Source: Arthrobacter sp. 131MFCol6.1 (GTDB lineage: Bacteria; Actinomycetota; Actinomycetes; Actinomycetales; Micrococcaceae). From it: 64,000 bases of DNA. The translations under genes were made by a program, and so were the position numbers. Shown here in pieces: positions 16,438 to 27,699 of this stretch. The stretch lies in assembly GCF_000374925.1 (NCBI RefSeq), contig NZ_KB895546.1:171389-235388 (forward strand). The letters are read 5' to 3'. Numbering within the stretch: the first letter of the stretch is position 1; each line of letters begins with the position of its first letter. The notes under the pieces were generated by a model, which saw only the letters and a program-made list of their open reading frames with translations, searched no databases and was not told the DNA's origin.

Positions 16438-17892
16438 GTGAGCGTTCTTGCCCGGAGTGTAGGCAACGCCTTTCGAAACAAGGTCAGGACCGCCGCCGTG
16501 GTGGCGGTGCTGGCCGTAGCCATCGGACTCGCCCTGGCCATGCTCGTGGCCAACCAGGCCGTCACCGGCAAGGTTGCCGAGCTGAACGCCTCGGTGGGCA
16601 CGGTCCTGACCGTGAACCCGGCCGGCGGCCAGGGGTTCGAGGGCGGCGGCGAACCGCTGACGTCCGCCCAGGCGGCCACAGCGGCGGCTGTCCCCAACGT
16701 CAGCAGCGTGGTCGGCACCAAGGCGCTGCGCCTGCGCAACGCCGCTGACATCGCCGCCGAGGCCGCGTCCGGACGGACAGGCCAAGGCGGGCCCGGCGGG
16801 CAGTCGGCCACGTCCGTCACCACGAGCCTCACGGCCGCGGTCGACGCCGGCACGCTCGGCAACCGTAATCAGGCTGGCACCGGCGCCTCCGGCGCCACCG
16901 GAAGCACCGGCACTACTGGCAGCACGGGCACGACCGGGAGCACCGCGCAGGCCGCGCCGGCGTTCTCGCTGCCGATCACGGCAACGGGCATCGGCGCCGA
17001 GGTAGATTCCACCGGCAAGGCCCTGCAGCTGACGCAGGGCACCGGCCTGGGCAACTACACCGCCGCGTCCACCGGCGCCCTGCTGGGCACCACCCTGGCT
17101 GAGAAGAACGGCCTCAAAGTGGGTTCGAAGTTCACCATCCAGGACAAGACCTTTACCGTCCAGGGCCTGTTCGACTCCGGGACCGCGTTCGGCAACAACG
17201 CGCTCTACGTGACGCTGCCGACCGCCCAGACCCTCGCAGCGCTGCCGGACGAACTCTCCACCATGATCGTCACGGTCAACAGCATGGAAAACGTCGACGC
17301 CGCCAAGACCGCCCTGCAGGCGGCGCTCGGCTCCGACAAGGCCGACGTCACCCAGGGCCAGCGGAACCTTGAGACCGCCGTCAGCTCGCTGGACAGCGTC
17401 AAGAACATTTCCTTCATCGCCTTCGTCGCCGCCCTTGGCACCGCGGGACTGATCATCCTCCTGATCATGGTCATGCTGGTCCGCGAACGCCGCCGCGAGA
17501 TCGGCGTCCTGAAGGCCATCGGCGCCCCGAACCGCACCATCGGCCTGCAGTTTGTGCTGGAGGCCCTCGTGCTGGTGGCCCTGGGCAGCGTGGTGGGCGC
17601 CGCCGTCGCCTCCCTTGCCAGCGGCGGCATCGCCAGCGCCCTCATCAGCTCCAGCAGCAGCACGAGCGCGGCGGCGACCGGCCAGCGCGGCGGGCCCGGC
17701 GGGTTCCCGGGCGGGGCGGGCGGCCCGCTGGGCGGGGCCAGCCAGCTGCTGACCTCCGTGACGGCGAGCGCCTCCCCCGGCGTCATTGCCGCGGGCATCG
17801 CCGCAGTATTCGGTGTCGCCATCATCGGCGCGCTCGCTCCGGCCCTGCTCACCGCCCGCATCCGTCCCATCGAAGTCCTCCGAGGAGAATAG
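16438..17892 (+). CDS. MacB/FtsX-type ABC transporter permease
   Basis: 484-residue permease with one N-terminal transmembrane helix (about 17-37), a large extracytoplasmic domain and three C-terminal helices, the FtsX layout. The last cytoplasmic loop has the ERRREIGVLKAIGAPNRTIGLQF segment that contacts the ATPase. Two low-complexity insertions stand out: a Gly-Ser-Thr run (about 140-165, repeats of GSTGTT) in the extracellular domain and a Gly/Pro-rich run (about 412-440) in the last loop. The GTG start has GAGGAG 5 nt upstream. The partner ATPase starts 2 nt after the stop. Substrate unknown; peptides, antibiotics or lipids are typical for the family. Confidence 0.88.
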   Translation: MSVLARSVGNAFRNKVRTAAVVAVLAVAIGLALAMLVANQAVTGKVAELNASVGTVLTVNPAGGQGFEGGGEPLTSAQAATAAAVPNVSSVVGTKALRLRNAADIAAEAASGRTGQGGPGGQSATSVTTSLTAAVDAGTLGNRNQAGTGASGATGSTGTTGSTGTTGSTAQAAPAFSLPITATGIGAEVDSTGKALQLTQGTGLGNYTAASTGALLGTTLAEKNGLKVGSKFTIQDKTFTVQGLFDSGTAFGNNALYVTLPTAQTLAALPDELSTMIVTVNSMENVDAAKTALQAALGSDKADVTQGQRNLETAVSSLDSVKNISFIAFVAALGTAGLIILLIMVMLVRERRREIGVLKAIGAPNRTIGLQFVLEALVLVALGSVVGAAVASLASGGIASALISSSSSTSAAATGQRGGPGGFPGGAGGPLGGASQLLTSVTASASPGVIAAGIAAVFGVAIIGALAPALLTARIRPIEVLRGE

Positions 17893-17894
17893 CC

Positions 17895-18602
17895 ATGATC
17901 GAAGTCAAGAACCTGGTCCGCACGTTCAAGTCCGGCGACCGGACCATCAAGCCGGTCAACGATGTCAGCTTCGATCTCGAGCAGGGCACCCTGGCCTCGA
18001 TCGTGGGCAAGAGCGGCAGCGGCAAGAGCACCCTGCTCTCCTTGCTCGGGGCGCTGGACAAGCCCACCAGCGGCGACGTGGTGGTCAACGGCGTGAGCCT
18101 GGCCAGCATGCCGGACGGGAAGCTGACCAACTACCGGCGCCGGGACATCGGCTTCGTGTTCCAGCAGTTCAACCTGATCCCGAACCTCTCGGCCGTGGAC
18201 AACGTGATGCTGCCGATGGAATTCGCCGGCGTGCGCAAGGCCGCCCGGGCCGAGCGGGCCCGGCAGCTGCTCGAACAGGTCCAGCTCGATCCGGACAAGC
18301 ACGGGCGGCGCATCAACCGGCTCTCCGGCGGCGAGCAGCAGCGGGTGGCGATCGCCCGGGCGCTGGCGAACGAACCCAAGCTGATCCTGGCCGATGAACC
18401 CACCGGCAACCTGGACGAACAGACCGGCGAGCACATCATCGAGCTGCTCAGCACGCTCAGCCGGGACCACAACACCACCATCCTGGTGGTCACCCACGAC
18501 CGTGCCCTGGCCAACAAAACGGACCGGCGCTTCCGGCTCCAGCAGGGCCGGCTCACGGAGGAAACGGCCCGGACCCGTGCGACGGCGGCCCTGACGGGCT
18601 GA
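17895..18602 (+). CDS. ABC transporter ATP-binding protein (LolD/MacB type)
   Basis: 235-residue single ATPase domain: Walker A GKSGSGKST (about 39-47), Q-loop FVFQQFNLIPNLSAVDNVMLP, signature RLSGGEQQRVAIARAL, Walker B LILADEPTGNLDE and switch His in VVTHD. The FVFQQFNLIP and DEPTGNLD strings are characteristic of the MacB/LolD/FtsE exporters that pair with FtsX-like permeases, in line with the gene just upstream (2 nt apart). Confidence 0.93.
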   Translation: MIEVKNLVRTFKSGDRTIKPVNDVSFDLEQGTLASIVGKSGSGKSTLLSLLGALDKPTSGDVVVNGVSLASMPDGKLTNYRRRDIGFVFQQFNLIPNLSAVDNVMLPMEFAGVRKAARAERARQLLEQVQLDPDKHGRRINRLSGGEQQRVAIARALANEPKLILADEPTGNLDEQTGEHIIELLSTLSRDHNTTILVVTHDRALANKTDRRFRLQQGRLTEETARTRATAALTG

Positions 18603-18646
18603 GGTCCGGCTGAAGTCGGAGCGGCGGGGGCTCCGGCATCCGAGCT

Positions 18647-18673
18647 GCGGGCAGGCCTTGGGGGCCCGCCCGC
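18647..18673 (+). terminator. GC-rich hairpin after the ABC exporter genes
   Basis: GCGGGC (18647-18652) pairs with GCCCGC (18668-18673), with an inner GGCC/GGCC pairing. It lies about 45 nt past the ATPase stop without a T tract. Confidence 0.4.
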
Positions 18674-18793
18674 GGCTCCGGCGTCGAGCCGCATGAGCTG
18701 AACTTCCCCAACTGAACCTCCCGCGTTGGACCTCCGCCATGCCAGGGCCGTCAACACCGCGGCCTGTCCGCCCCCGGGTGAGAAGATGGCACC

Positions 18794-19864
18794 ATGTCTG
18801 CCCTCATCGCGAAGCCGTGGCTGTTCAGCCAGCCGGACCAGGATCCCCGCACAGCCACCGGCGCCAGGCTGCGCTGGGGGGTCATCGCCACCGGCGGGAT
18901 CGCCGCTTCGGTCACCCGCGACCTGGCGCTCCTGGCGGATGCGGAACTGTACGCCGTCAGCTCCCGCACACAGGCGGCCGCGGAAGCGTTCGCCGCCGAC
19001 TACGGCTTTGTCCGCGCCTACGGTGACCAGGACGGCGCGAGTGGTTATGCCCGCTTGCTCGCCGATGACGCCGTCGACGTCGTCTACGTCGCCACCCCGC
19101 ACGCCCACCATCACAAGATCGCCCTCGCCGCCCTCAACGCCGGCAAGCACGTGCTCTGCGAGAAGGCCCTCACGATCAACGCCCGGGAAGCAGCCGAGTT
19201 GATCGCGGCGGCCCGGACCAACGGATTGTTCCTGATGGAGGCGGTGTGGAGCCGGTTCCTGCCCAGCATGCAGCGGGCGTTCGAGATCGCTGCCTCGGGC
19301 GAGATCGGCGAGGTGAAATGGGTCGCCGCCGACCTCGGCTTTCCGGCGCCGTACTCGCCCGGTTCCCGGCTTTGGGCACCCAAGGACGGTGGTGGCGCCC
19401 TGCTGGACATGACGGTCTATCCCCTGCTCTGGGCGCTCGGCACCCTGGGGTTCCCGCAAACGGTCAGCGCCACCGGCTGGCTGAACGACGACGGCGTGGA
19501 CGCCCAGAATGCGTTGACGCTCGGTTACCACCACGGCGCCCAGGCCCAGCTGACCTCATCATTGATGGCCTACGGACCCCGCACGGCCACCATCGCCGGC
19601 AGCAAGGGCTACCTCCAAAGCCAGGGATCGATCAACAACCCGAAGGAACTGCTGGTCCGGATCGGCTTCGAGGAGCCCCGGACGGAGCAGTTCACCGTGG
19701 TGGGACGTGGCTACACTTACGAGCTCCGCGAGGTCACGCGGTGCATCCAGCAGGGGCTCACCGAGAGCCCGGTGATGCCGCTGGAGGACTCCCTGAACAC
19801 CATGCGGCTTTTCGACGGCGTACGCGCGCAACTCGGCGTGAGCTACCCCAACGACGCCCACTAA
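18794..19864 (+). CDS. Gfo/Idh/MocA-family NAD(P)-dependent oxidoreductase
   Basis: 356 residues. The N-terminal Rossmann domain has WGVIATGGIAASV as its nucleotide motif (about 29-41), VVYVATPHAHHHKIALAALNAGKHVLCEKALT with the family's conserved EKxLT (normally EKP), and the C-terminal alpha/beta substrate domain has DMTVYPLLWALGTLG, where the catalytic His of the family is replaced by Tyr-Pro-Leu. It resembles trans-dihydrodiol dehydrogenase-type members. No operon partner is evident, so the sugar or diol substrate is unknown. The ATG lies 191 nt after the ABC genes, with no strong ribosome site, so a leaderless start is possible. Confidence 0.85.
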   Translation: MSALIAKPWLFSQPDQDPRTATGARLRWGVIATGGIAASVTRDLALLADAELYAVSSRTQAAAEAFAADYGFVRAYGDQDGASGYARLLADDAVDVVYVATPHAHHHKIALAALNAGKHVLCEKALTINAREAAELIAAARTNGLFLMEAVWSRFLPSMQRAFEIAASGEIGEVKWVAADLGFPAPYSPGSRLWAPKDGGGALLDMTVYPLLWALGTLGFPQTVSATGWLNDDGVDAQNALTLGYHHGAQAQLTSSLMAYGPRTATIAGSKGYLQSQGSINNPKELLVRIGFEEPRTEQFTVVGRGYTYELREVTRCIQQGLTESPVMPLEDSLNTMRLFDGVRAQLGVSYPNDAH

Positions 19865-20014
19865 CGGCTCCCGCTTTCCACGCCCCCAGGCAACGGACCC
19901 GGCATCCCAAGTGTCTCGGTATGCCTACAGTTTCGGCTCCGCTCTGGACTCTCCTGTTGGGGCCGACTTACCCTGTAGGCAATTGTCTAGTCTTCCCGGA
20001 GCGGGGGTGCGCGC

Positions 20015-21304
20015 ATGGATCCAGCAGCTGCGGCCTCCCGCGCGGGCCGGACCCTCCGCCCCTTGCGCCGCACGCTTCTGGCCGCCGTTGCCGGCGCCGC
20101 GTGGCTGACACTGACCTGCACGGCCGCACAAGCGGACGACGCCTGCACGCTCTACGGGACCGCCGACGACGCCGGTGAGAGCGCGGCCACCGTCTCCTGT
20201 ACGGACGCCGACGACCTCCCTGTCCCCTCCCTCGACGGCGTGGTCTCCGTGGACATCGCTGCGGTCCCGGCGGGCACCTGGGCGGCGGGCGCCGTTCCGG
20301 GGCCGGGAACGGTGGCCGCGGACGTCGTTTCTGCCGACCCGGACTGGCCTGCCGGCACCGGTGCTGATCCTTCGGATCCGGACTCGCCACCGCCCGCGCC
20401 TGGGCAGGCGGCGCCGGACCCGGCGGTCCCTGCTCCGGCCATCCCTGGCCTTTCGAACTCTGACCTTTCGAACCCCGACCCTTCGCTCCCTGAACCGGCC
20501 GTCACCCCGCCGGCCACCGGGCCCGTGGTGGACCCCGAGGTTCCGGTTCCCGGCGATTTTCCGCCGGTCGTAGACCCCGCTGTTCCGGTTCCCGGCGATG
20601 TTCCGGTCGTAGACCCCGCTGTTCCGGTTCCCGGCGATGTTCCGGTCGTAGACCCCGCTGTTCCGGTTCCCGGCGCTGTTCCGGTCGTAGACCCCGCTGT
20701 TCCGGTTCCCGGCGCTGTTCCGCCGGTCGTGGACCCCGCTGTTCCGGTTCCCGATCCAGCCGGTCCGCTCCCTGGCGACCCGGCGGCAACGCCGGCGGGG
20801 ACGCCGGCCGCCGTCGACGGCGCATCGTCACCGGCGGCTCAGGCAAAAGCAACCGCCGCCAAGGCAGCACCACCTGAACCGCCGGCGCCTGCTCCCATCG
20901 GCACCGAGACAGCCCGCCCCGTCCCGGCATATCCTTCCCCGGGTGCCACGGTTGCCTATCCCGCCTTGCTGGTCCCTGAACCCCGCGGCGCGGCACCTGT
21001 CCGGTCCGGCGCTGCCCCGCCTGCCGAGCCCCCTGCCGGGACCGGTGAACCTCCGGTTCCCTCCGGCAACCCGGGTCCAAGCCCGTGGCACGGCGGCACG
21101 GGCCTGCCTGCGCCTGACGCACTCCCGCCGGCTCCGGGTTCGGGGTCCGGCAGCGGGCACTCCGGCGGCGGCCCTGCCGGGACGGCTGCGTGGATGCCCG
21201 GCCTGGTCTTCTATCTACCCACCATCGGGGCCGACCCCATCGGCGGTCCGCTCCAGCACGAGTACGCAGCCGTTAGCGCTGATCCCGGTTCTTCTCCTGA
21301 CTAG
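20015..21304 (+). CDS. Secreted proline-rich repeat protein of unknown function
   Basis: 429 residues, not recognised as a known family. An N-terminal signal peptide (basic start, hydrophobic LLAAVAGAAWLTLTCTAAQA, cleavage near residue 46) precedes a short Cys-containing segment and a long disordered Pro/Ala/Val region. Its centre is a tandem array of 13-14-residue units of the form VPVPGDVPVVDPA. The C-terminal 40 residues are more ordered (WMPGLVFYLPTIGADPIGG). No sortase motif or membrane anchor is seen. Gene composition matches its neighbours. A structural cell-wall-associated role is plausible but not shown. Confidence 0.7.
   Translation: MDPAAAASRAGRTLRPLRRTLLAAVAGAAWLTLTCTAAQADDACTLYGTADDAGESAATVSCTDADDLPVPSLDGVVSVDIAAVPAGTWAAGAVPGPGTVAADVVSADPDWPAGTGADPSDPDSPPPAPGQAAPDPAVPAPAIPGLSNSDLSNPDPSLPEPAVTPPATGPVVDPEVPVPGDFPPVVDPAVPVPGDVPVVDPAVPVPGDVPVVDPAVPVPGAVPVVDPAVPVPGAVPPVVDPAVPVPDPAGPLPGDPAATPAGTPAAVDGASSPAAQAKATAAKAAPPEPPAPAPIGTETARPVPAYPSPGATVAYPALLVPEPRGAAPVRSGAAPPAEPPAGTGEPPVPSGNPGPSPWHGGTGLPAPDALPPAPGSGSGSGHSGGGPAGTAAWMPGLVFYLPTIGADPIGGPLQHEYAAVSADPGSSPD
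20537..20755 (+). repeat. Tandem 39/42-bp repeats inside the proline-rich gene
   Basis: Five near-identical units beginning GTTCCGGTTCCCGGCG. Three units are 39 bp and two carry an extra Pro codon (42 bp). The units stay in frame and encode VPVPG(D/A)(V/F)P(P)VVDPA. Confidence 0.85.
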
Positions 21305-21305
21305 T

Positions 21306-21338
21306 CGGGCCGTCTCTGTCTCCACAGAGCACGGCCCG
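21306..21338 (+). terminator. Hairpin terminator after the proline-rich gene
   Basis: CGGGCCGT-CTCTGT (21306-21319) pairs with ACAGAG-ACGGCCCG (21324-21338, one bulged C) around a 4-nt loop. It starts 2 nt past the stop codon. Confidence 0.7.
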
Positions 21339-21385
21339 TCGGGCTGCCATTGCCGCCCGACAACAGTCACCCAGGAGAATCCCCC

Positions 21386-21514
21386 ATGGACACGACCGTC
21401 CCCCGCCGGGTTTCCGGCACCCCATTTCCCGCAGGCCTGATCCCCTCAGCGCCCGCGCCCCCGGAGTACCGCGGTCCGCAGCCACGGCCCGGCTGCAAGC
21501 CCCGCCCGCCCTAG
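21386..21514 (+). CDS. Possible 42-residue Pro/Arg-rich small ORF
   Basis: An ATG with AGGAGA 7 nt upstream opens a 42-codon frame starting MDTTVPRRVSG and ending CKPRPP. It is very Pro/Arg rich and matches no family I know. The good ribosome site and the position between a terminator and a large hairpin are the only support; it may be chance. The remaining part of this 451-nt intergenic stretch holds the hairpin at 21546-21600 and the kinase promoter region. Confidence 0.3.
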   Translation: MDTTVPRRVSGTPFPAGLIPSAPAPPEYRGPQPRPGCKPRPP

Positions 21515-21545
21515 CGCATGCCACCGCTCCCATCAAGGTCGTGTA

Positions 21546-21600
21546 CCGCCGGAGCGGGGTCGTTGGGTCCGCTGGGGGACCCAACGGCACGCTCCGGCGG
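21546..21600. terminator. Large nested hairpin upstream of the kinase gene
   Basis: An outer stem CCGCCGGAGCG/CGCTCCGGCGG (21546-21556 with 21590-21600) encloses an inner perfect stem CGTTGGGTCC/GGACCCAACG (21561-21570 with 21577-21586). It could terminate transcription from either side or act in the kinase leader. Confidence 0.55.
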
Positions 21601-21755
21601 AAGGGCGCCTGAGAATGGGCGGCCGGTGAGGCAATACCCGTCGATACCGGGACCGGGGGTCCTGCCGCACGCCTCAGGGACCAGGAGCAGATACCCGTAC
21701 CCGTATCATTCTTTAGGAGCGCCGCCGGGGCGCGCACGGAAGGTACGGGGACATC

Positions 21756-22982
21756 GTGGACAGTTCGCCCAACAGCATCATCGCGGAGCCCTTGGGCGGC
21801 CGCTATCAGTTGGGGGAGGTAATTGGCCGGGGCGGCATGGCGTCGGTCTACACGGCCAAGGACCTGAACCTTGGTCGGGACGTTGCCCTGAAGCTCTTTG
21901 CACCGCAATCGGCCGATCCCGACGAGCTTCGCCGCCAGGAAGCAGAGATCGAGTTGCTGGCTACCCTGAATCATCCAAGCCTGGTGACGTTGTTCGACGC
22001 CGGGACGGACACCCGGATTCCCGAGGAGCCCCGGCCCTTCCTGACCATGGAACTCGTGGACGGCCAGGATCTGCGGACCCGGATCCGCCACAGTCCGCTG
22101 CCGCTGGACGAGTTGGCCGTGGTCGGCGCCGGCATCGCCGATGCCCTCGCCTACGTCCACGGCCTTGGCATCGTCCACCGGGACATCAAGCCCGCCAACA
22201 TCCTCCTGGTGCCGGTCCGGCCGGGCGAGCCGCTCCGGCCCAAGCTCACAGACTTCGGCATCGCCCGGATCATCGACGGGACCCGGCTGACGGCCACCGG
22301 AACCATGGTGGGAACCGCCGCCTATCTCAGCCCGGAACAGGCCCGCGGCGCCGACCTCGGTCCGGCGAGCGATATCTACTCCCTGGGCCTGGTCCTGCTC
22401 GAATGCCTCAAGGGCGAGGTGGAGTACCCGGGCAGCGCCGTCGAATCCGCCGTAGCTCGCCTGCACCGCGCCCCCGTCATTCCGGACACCGTGCCCGAGG
22501 AGTGGGCCCGGCTCATCCAGGCCATGACCGCCCTGGACCCGTTGGACCGCCCCGCGGCCGCCGAGCTCGAGGCAGCCTTCCGCGTTGCCCTCGTTTCCCC
22601 CGGATCGCTGCCGGGGCCCGTCACAACGGAACCCACCCGGGTCCTCCCGGCCCCGCCGGCAAGGCGGCCCCGCCCTCCCCGGTCCGGAGTCGCAGCGGCT
22701 GCAGCGTCGGGAACACGCCCCCTGAACTTGCTGGACCCGGATGCCCTGCCGCTGCGGCCGCGCCGGCGCCGCTCCCTGTCGCGTGGGGCCAGATGGTTCC
22801 TCCGGGCACGCCCCCGCACCCGCGTCGCCGTGCTGCTCGCCGTGCTGGCAGTCCTTGCCGTCGTGGCGTCGATCGCGGTCGCCCTGTCCGCCCCCGCCGC
22901 GCCCGACGTCGTCCCCTACCCCACCGTCACGGGACCGCTCGGCGATCACCTGAGGGAACTGCAGAAGGGCGTGGAACCATGA
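21756..22982 (+). CDS. Membrane-anchored serine/threonine protein kinase (PknB-like, no PASTA)
   Basis: 408 residues. The N-terminal Hanks-type kinase domain (about 15-275) has the glycine loop IGRGGMASVY, catalytic Lys46 in VALKLF, HRDIKPANIL, DFGIAR, and the activation/P+1 segment GTAAYLSPEQARG. A basic, Pro-rich linker leads to one transmembrane helix (about 355-378) and a short extracellular tail of about 28 residues with no PASTA or sensor domain. The GTG start is preceded by a purine-rich site. The stop overlaps the ATG of the following lipoprotein gene (ATGA), suggesting a functional pair in which the lipoprotein may supply an extracellular part. Confidence 0.93.
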   Translation: MDSSPNSIIAEPLGGRYQLGEVIGRGGMASVYTAKDLNLGRDVALKLFAPQSADPDELRRQEAEIELLATLNHPSLVTLFDAGTDTRIPEEPRPFLTMELVDGQDLRTRIRHSPLPLDELAVVGAGIADALAYVHGLGIVHRDIKPANILLVPVRPGEPLRPKLTDFGIARIIDGTRLTATGTMVGTAAYLSPEQARGADLGPASDIYSLGLVLLECLKGEVEYPGSAVESAVARLHRAPVIPDTVPEEWARLIQAMTALDPLDRPAAAELEAAFRVALVSPGSLPGPVTTEPTRVLPAPPARRPRPPRSGVAAAAASGTRPLNLLDPDALPLRPRRRRSLSRGARWFLRARPRTRVAVLLAVLAVLAVVASIAVALSAPAAPDVVPYPTVTGPLGDHLRELQKGVEP

Positions 22983-23509
22983 GCCGTTCGCGAAACGCCG
23001 GGCAAGACCGCAGCCGGGGCAGGTACCGGATGCCCGCCAGCCTCCTCGCAGGACTGCTGGCGGCCGGGGCGCTGGCCGGATGCGGCGCCCCTGCCCCCGA
23101 ACTGGGCCCCAGCGCGGCCAGGCAGCTGCAATCCCACGTCCTCGCTGTCAGCGAGGCCGCAGCCGCCAACGACCCCGCCGCTTCCCTGCAGCACCTTGAC
23201 GAGCTGCTGACCCGCCTGGATGCCCTCGCGGCGAACGGCGAGGTATCCTTCAGACGCCACCAGAGCATTAAGTCATCGATTGATGCCGTCCGGGCGGATC
23301 TTGCCGCGCAGCAGGCGGCCGAGACAGCCCGAAAGGCGGCGGAAAAGGCAGCGGCTGAAAAAGCGGCGGCTGAACAGGCAGCCGCCGCTCAGGCGGCAGC
23401 CCAGGCGGCGGCTGCCGCGCGGAAGGCCCCGGCCGCCGTCGCCCCGGCGCCGGCCCCGGCCAAGTCCGCCACCGGGAAATCGAAGCACAAGGGGAACGGC
23501 AAGGGCTGA
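22979..23509 (+). CDS. Ala/Lys/Glu-rich lipoprotein co-translated with the kinase
   Basis: 176 residues. The signal peptide ends in the lipobox LAGC (after MPASLLAGLLAAGALAG). Then come a small helical region (SHVLAVSEAAAANDPAASLQHLDELLTRLDALAANGEVS) and a long TolA-like Ala/Lys/Glu helix. The tail is Ala/Pro-rich and ends in a basic KSKHKGNGKG segment that could bind teichoic or nucleic acid. Family unknown. The 4-nt overlap with the kinase gene makes coupled expression very likely. Confidence 0.75.
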   Translation: MSRSRNAGQDRSRGRYRMPASLLAGLLAAGALAGCGAPAPELGPSAARQLQSHVLAVSEAAAANDPAASLQHLDELLTRLDALAANGEVSFRRHQSIKSSIDAVRADLAAQQAAETARKAAEKAAAEKAAAEQAAAAQAAAQAAAAARKAPAAVAPAPAPAKSATGKSKHKGNGKG

Positions 23510-23610
23510 TCCCCCCAGCCCTTCGGGCCGCTCACCGCGCCGGCCCGACCGTCCCGCCTTCCGCCGTCGTGCAACCACGGGCGCACCGGAATCCCGGGCG
23601 GGCAGCAGAG

Positions 23611-23640
23611 CGCCCCGCCTCCCTTTCGGGAGACGGGGCG
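23611..23640. terminator. Bidirectional terminator between the lipoprotein and icd genes
   Basis: CGCCCCG-CTCCC pairs with GGGAG-CGGGGCG around TTTC, with a single mismatch. It lies in the gap between convergent genes and is followed by TTCT on the plus strand. Confidence 0.75.
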
Positions 23641-23696
23641 TTCTGCGTGGCGCCGGCCCGTATTGCCACAGCGCCGGCTGCGCGCTGCGGCTGGGA

Positions 23697-25970
<2,274 letters not shown>

Positions 25971-26064
25971 TCAACACCCCTAACTTACCCGAGGTGCCCC
26001 CGTTGGCGCCTACCGGCGTCGTGCGCGGACGGATGAGTGACGGCCCAACACGGCATAACAAAAA

Positions 26065-26092
26065 TTGACAAGTGACTTTACAGGTTAGTCAA
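26065..26092 (+). promoter_or_regulatory. Promoter with inverted repeat ahead of the secreted peptidase
   Basis: A consensus TTGACA (26065-26070) lies in an AT-rich island, with a TAGTCA/TTAGTC -10-like hexamer about 15 nt on. TTGAC and GTCAA form an inverted repeat across the promoter (26065/26092), a possible operator. Confidence 0.5.
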
Positions 26093-26164
26093 ATTGCCGT
26101 AGTTTCGTTCCATCCAGCGGCCGCCAACAGCGGCCGCCCCGCTTTTCCACCGGTTAGGACACCC

Positions 26165-27163
26165 ATGAGAACACCCAAGACTCTGGCCACCAGCCTGCTG
26201 ACTCTTTCGGCCGCCGCGCTGCTGGCCCTGAGTGCCGCGGGGGCGGCCACGGCCTCCCCCGCACCGGCCAAGGCACCGGTCTCCGCCTCCGATGTCACCA
26301 GCCACACCGTCACCGAGACGGGCACGGCCGACTACTGGACCGCGGAACGCATGCGCAGCGCCGTCCCCGGCGACGTCCTGGCCGACAGGGCCATGAAGCG
26401 CAATGGCAAGGCCGCCGCGGCCAGTGGCCCGGCGGAAACGGGCGCCCCAAGCAAGGTCGAGGCCGCGGCTCCCAAGCTGCAGTCCCAGACGCTCCAGACG
26501 AAGGCCAATGCGAGCGAGGCCCCCGTCCCGCACATCGGCAAGGTCTTCTTCACCCTCGGCGGGACAAACTATGTCTGCTCCGGCAACTCGGTCTCTTCCG
26601 GCAACAAGAGCACGGTCTCCACGGCCGGGCACTGCGTGAACGAGGGCCCGGGCGCCTTCGCCACCAAGTTCACGTTCGTCCCGGCGTACCTGAACGGCGC
26701 CGCCCCCTACGGCAAGTGGACGGCCAAGGCCCTCTACGCCCCCACCCAGTGGAGCTCCTCGGGCGACATGACCTATGACACCGGCTTCGCCGTCATGTCC
26801 ACGCTCAACGGCCAGTACCTGAGCGATGTCGTCGGCGGCTCCGGGCTGCAGTTCAACGCCGCCCGCGGCCTGACCTACAAGTCCTACGGCTACCCCGCCG
26901 CGGCGCCCTTCAACGGTGAATCCCTCAAGAGCTGCTCCGGCACCGCCACCAACGATCCCTACAACCCGCAGTTCAACACCCAAGGGATCCCCTGCAACAT
27001 GACCGGCGGCTCCTCGGGCGGTCCGTGGTTCATCGGCACCAGCGCCTCCGGCTACCAGAACTCGATCAACAGCTACGGCTACGGCAGCAACTCCACCAAG
27101 ATGTACGGCCCGTACTGGGGCAGCGTGATCCAGCAGGCCTACACCACGGCGGCCGCTTCCTAA
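26165..27163 (+). CDS. Secreted trypsin-like serine peptidase
   Basis: 332 residues. The signal peptide (about 1-30, ending ALSAAGAATA) and a pro-region of about 90 residues precede a chymotrypsin-fold catalytic domain. The triad is visible: His156 in STAGHC, Asp205 in TYDTGFAV, Ser284 in GGSSGGPW. Four cysteines (138/157 and 257/277) could form two disulphides. It matches the trypsin-like V8/glutamyl-endopeptidase-type group of actinobacterial secreted peptidases. ATG 26165 is used; the frame is open further upstream but runs through the promoter. Extracellular protein breakdown is the likely role. Confidence 0.9.
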   Translation: MRTPKTLATSLLTLSAAALLALSAAGAATASPAPAKAPVSASDVTSHTVTETGTADYWTAERMRSAVPGDVLADRAMKRNGKAAAASGPAETGAPSKVEAAAPKLQSQTLQTKANASEAPVPHIGKVFFTLGGTNYVCSGNSVSSGNKSTVSTAGHCVNEGPGAFATKFTFVPAYLNGAAPYGKWTAKALYAPTQWSSSGDMTYDTGFAVMSTLNGQYLSDVVGGSGLQFNAARGLTYKSYGYPAAAPFNGESLKSCSGTATNDPYNPQFNTQGIPCNMTGGSSGGPWFIGTSASGYQNSINSYGYGSNSTKMYGPYWGSVIQQAYTTAAAS

Positions 27164-27350
27164 CCTGAGGGCACGGGCTCCGTCCGCGGGGCCCGTGCAG
27201 CCACGCTTGCCTACCCTGTCAACCCTGTTTACCCCGGCGCGGGGTCACTTGCGGCCCATCTTCAGCAGTGAGGAGGACACAGTGGCCCCGCGCCGGTTTT
27301 AATGTGCGACCCCGGATCGCCCCCCGCCGCTGGACATGCCCTCCCCTGAC

Positions 27351-27391
27351 GCCAAGGCCCGGACATATACCCCCTATGTCCGGGCCTTGGC
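27351..27391. terminator. Perfect 17-bp hairpin within the CATGTCC array
   Basis: GCCAAGGCCCGGACATA (27351-27367) pairs perfectly with TATGTCCGGGCCTTGGC (27375-27391) around a 7-nt loop. The arms include half-sites of the repeat motif. Confidence 0.6.
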
Positions 27392-27699
27392 ATGGGGAAT
27401 GGACATGTCCTCCCGGGCGGGTCCTCTGTGCTCCGCAAAGAGTGGGCATGTCCCGCGGAAAGAATGAGCATGTCCCACGCTTGGCTCTGGCAGCTCCGGA
27501 AAGAATGAGCATGTCCCGCGGAAAGAATGGGCATGTCCCACGCTTGGCTCTGGCAGCTCCGAAGCTCACGGGACAAATCCTCTCCACACCCCGAAGCCTG
27601 GACATATCCCCCATATGCCCACTCCTTGCAACGAAAAATGAGCATGTCCCGCGAAAAGAATGAGCATGTCCCACGGACCGGCTGCCAGCCCACTCGATG

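Noticed and set aside
16886..16946. Gly-Ser-Thr repeats in the ABC permease as a collagen or adhesin domain
   Set aside because: Only three to four short repeats within an otherwise normal FtsX-type extracellular domain; treated as low-complexity linker.
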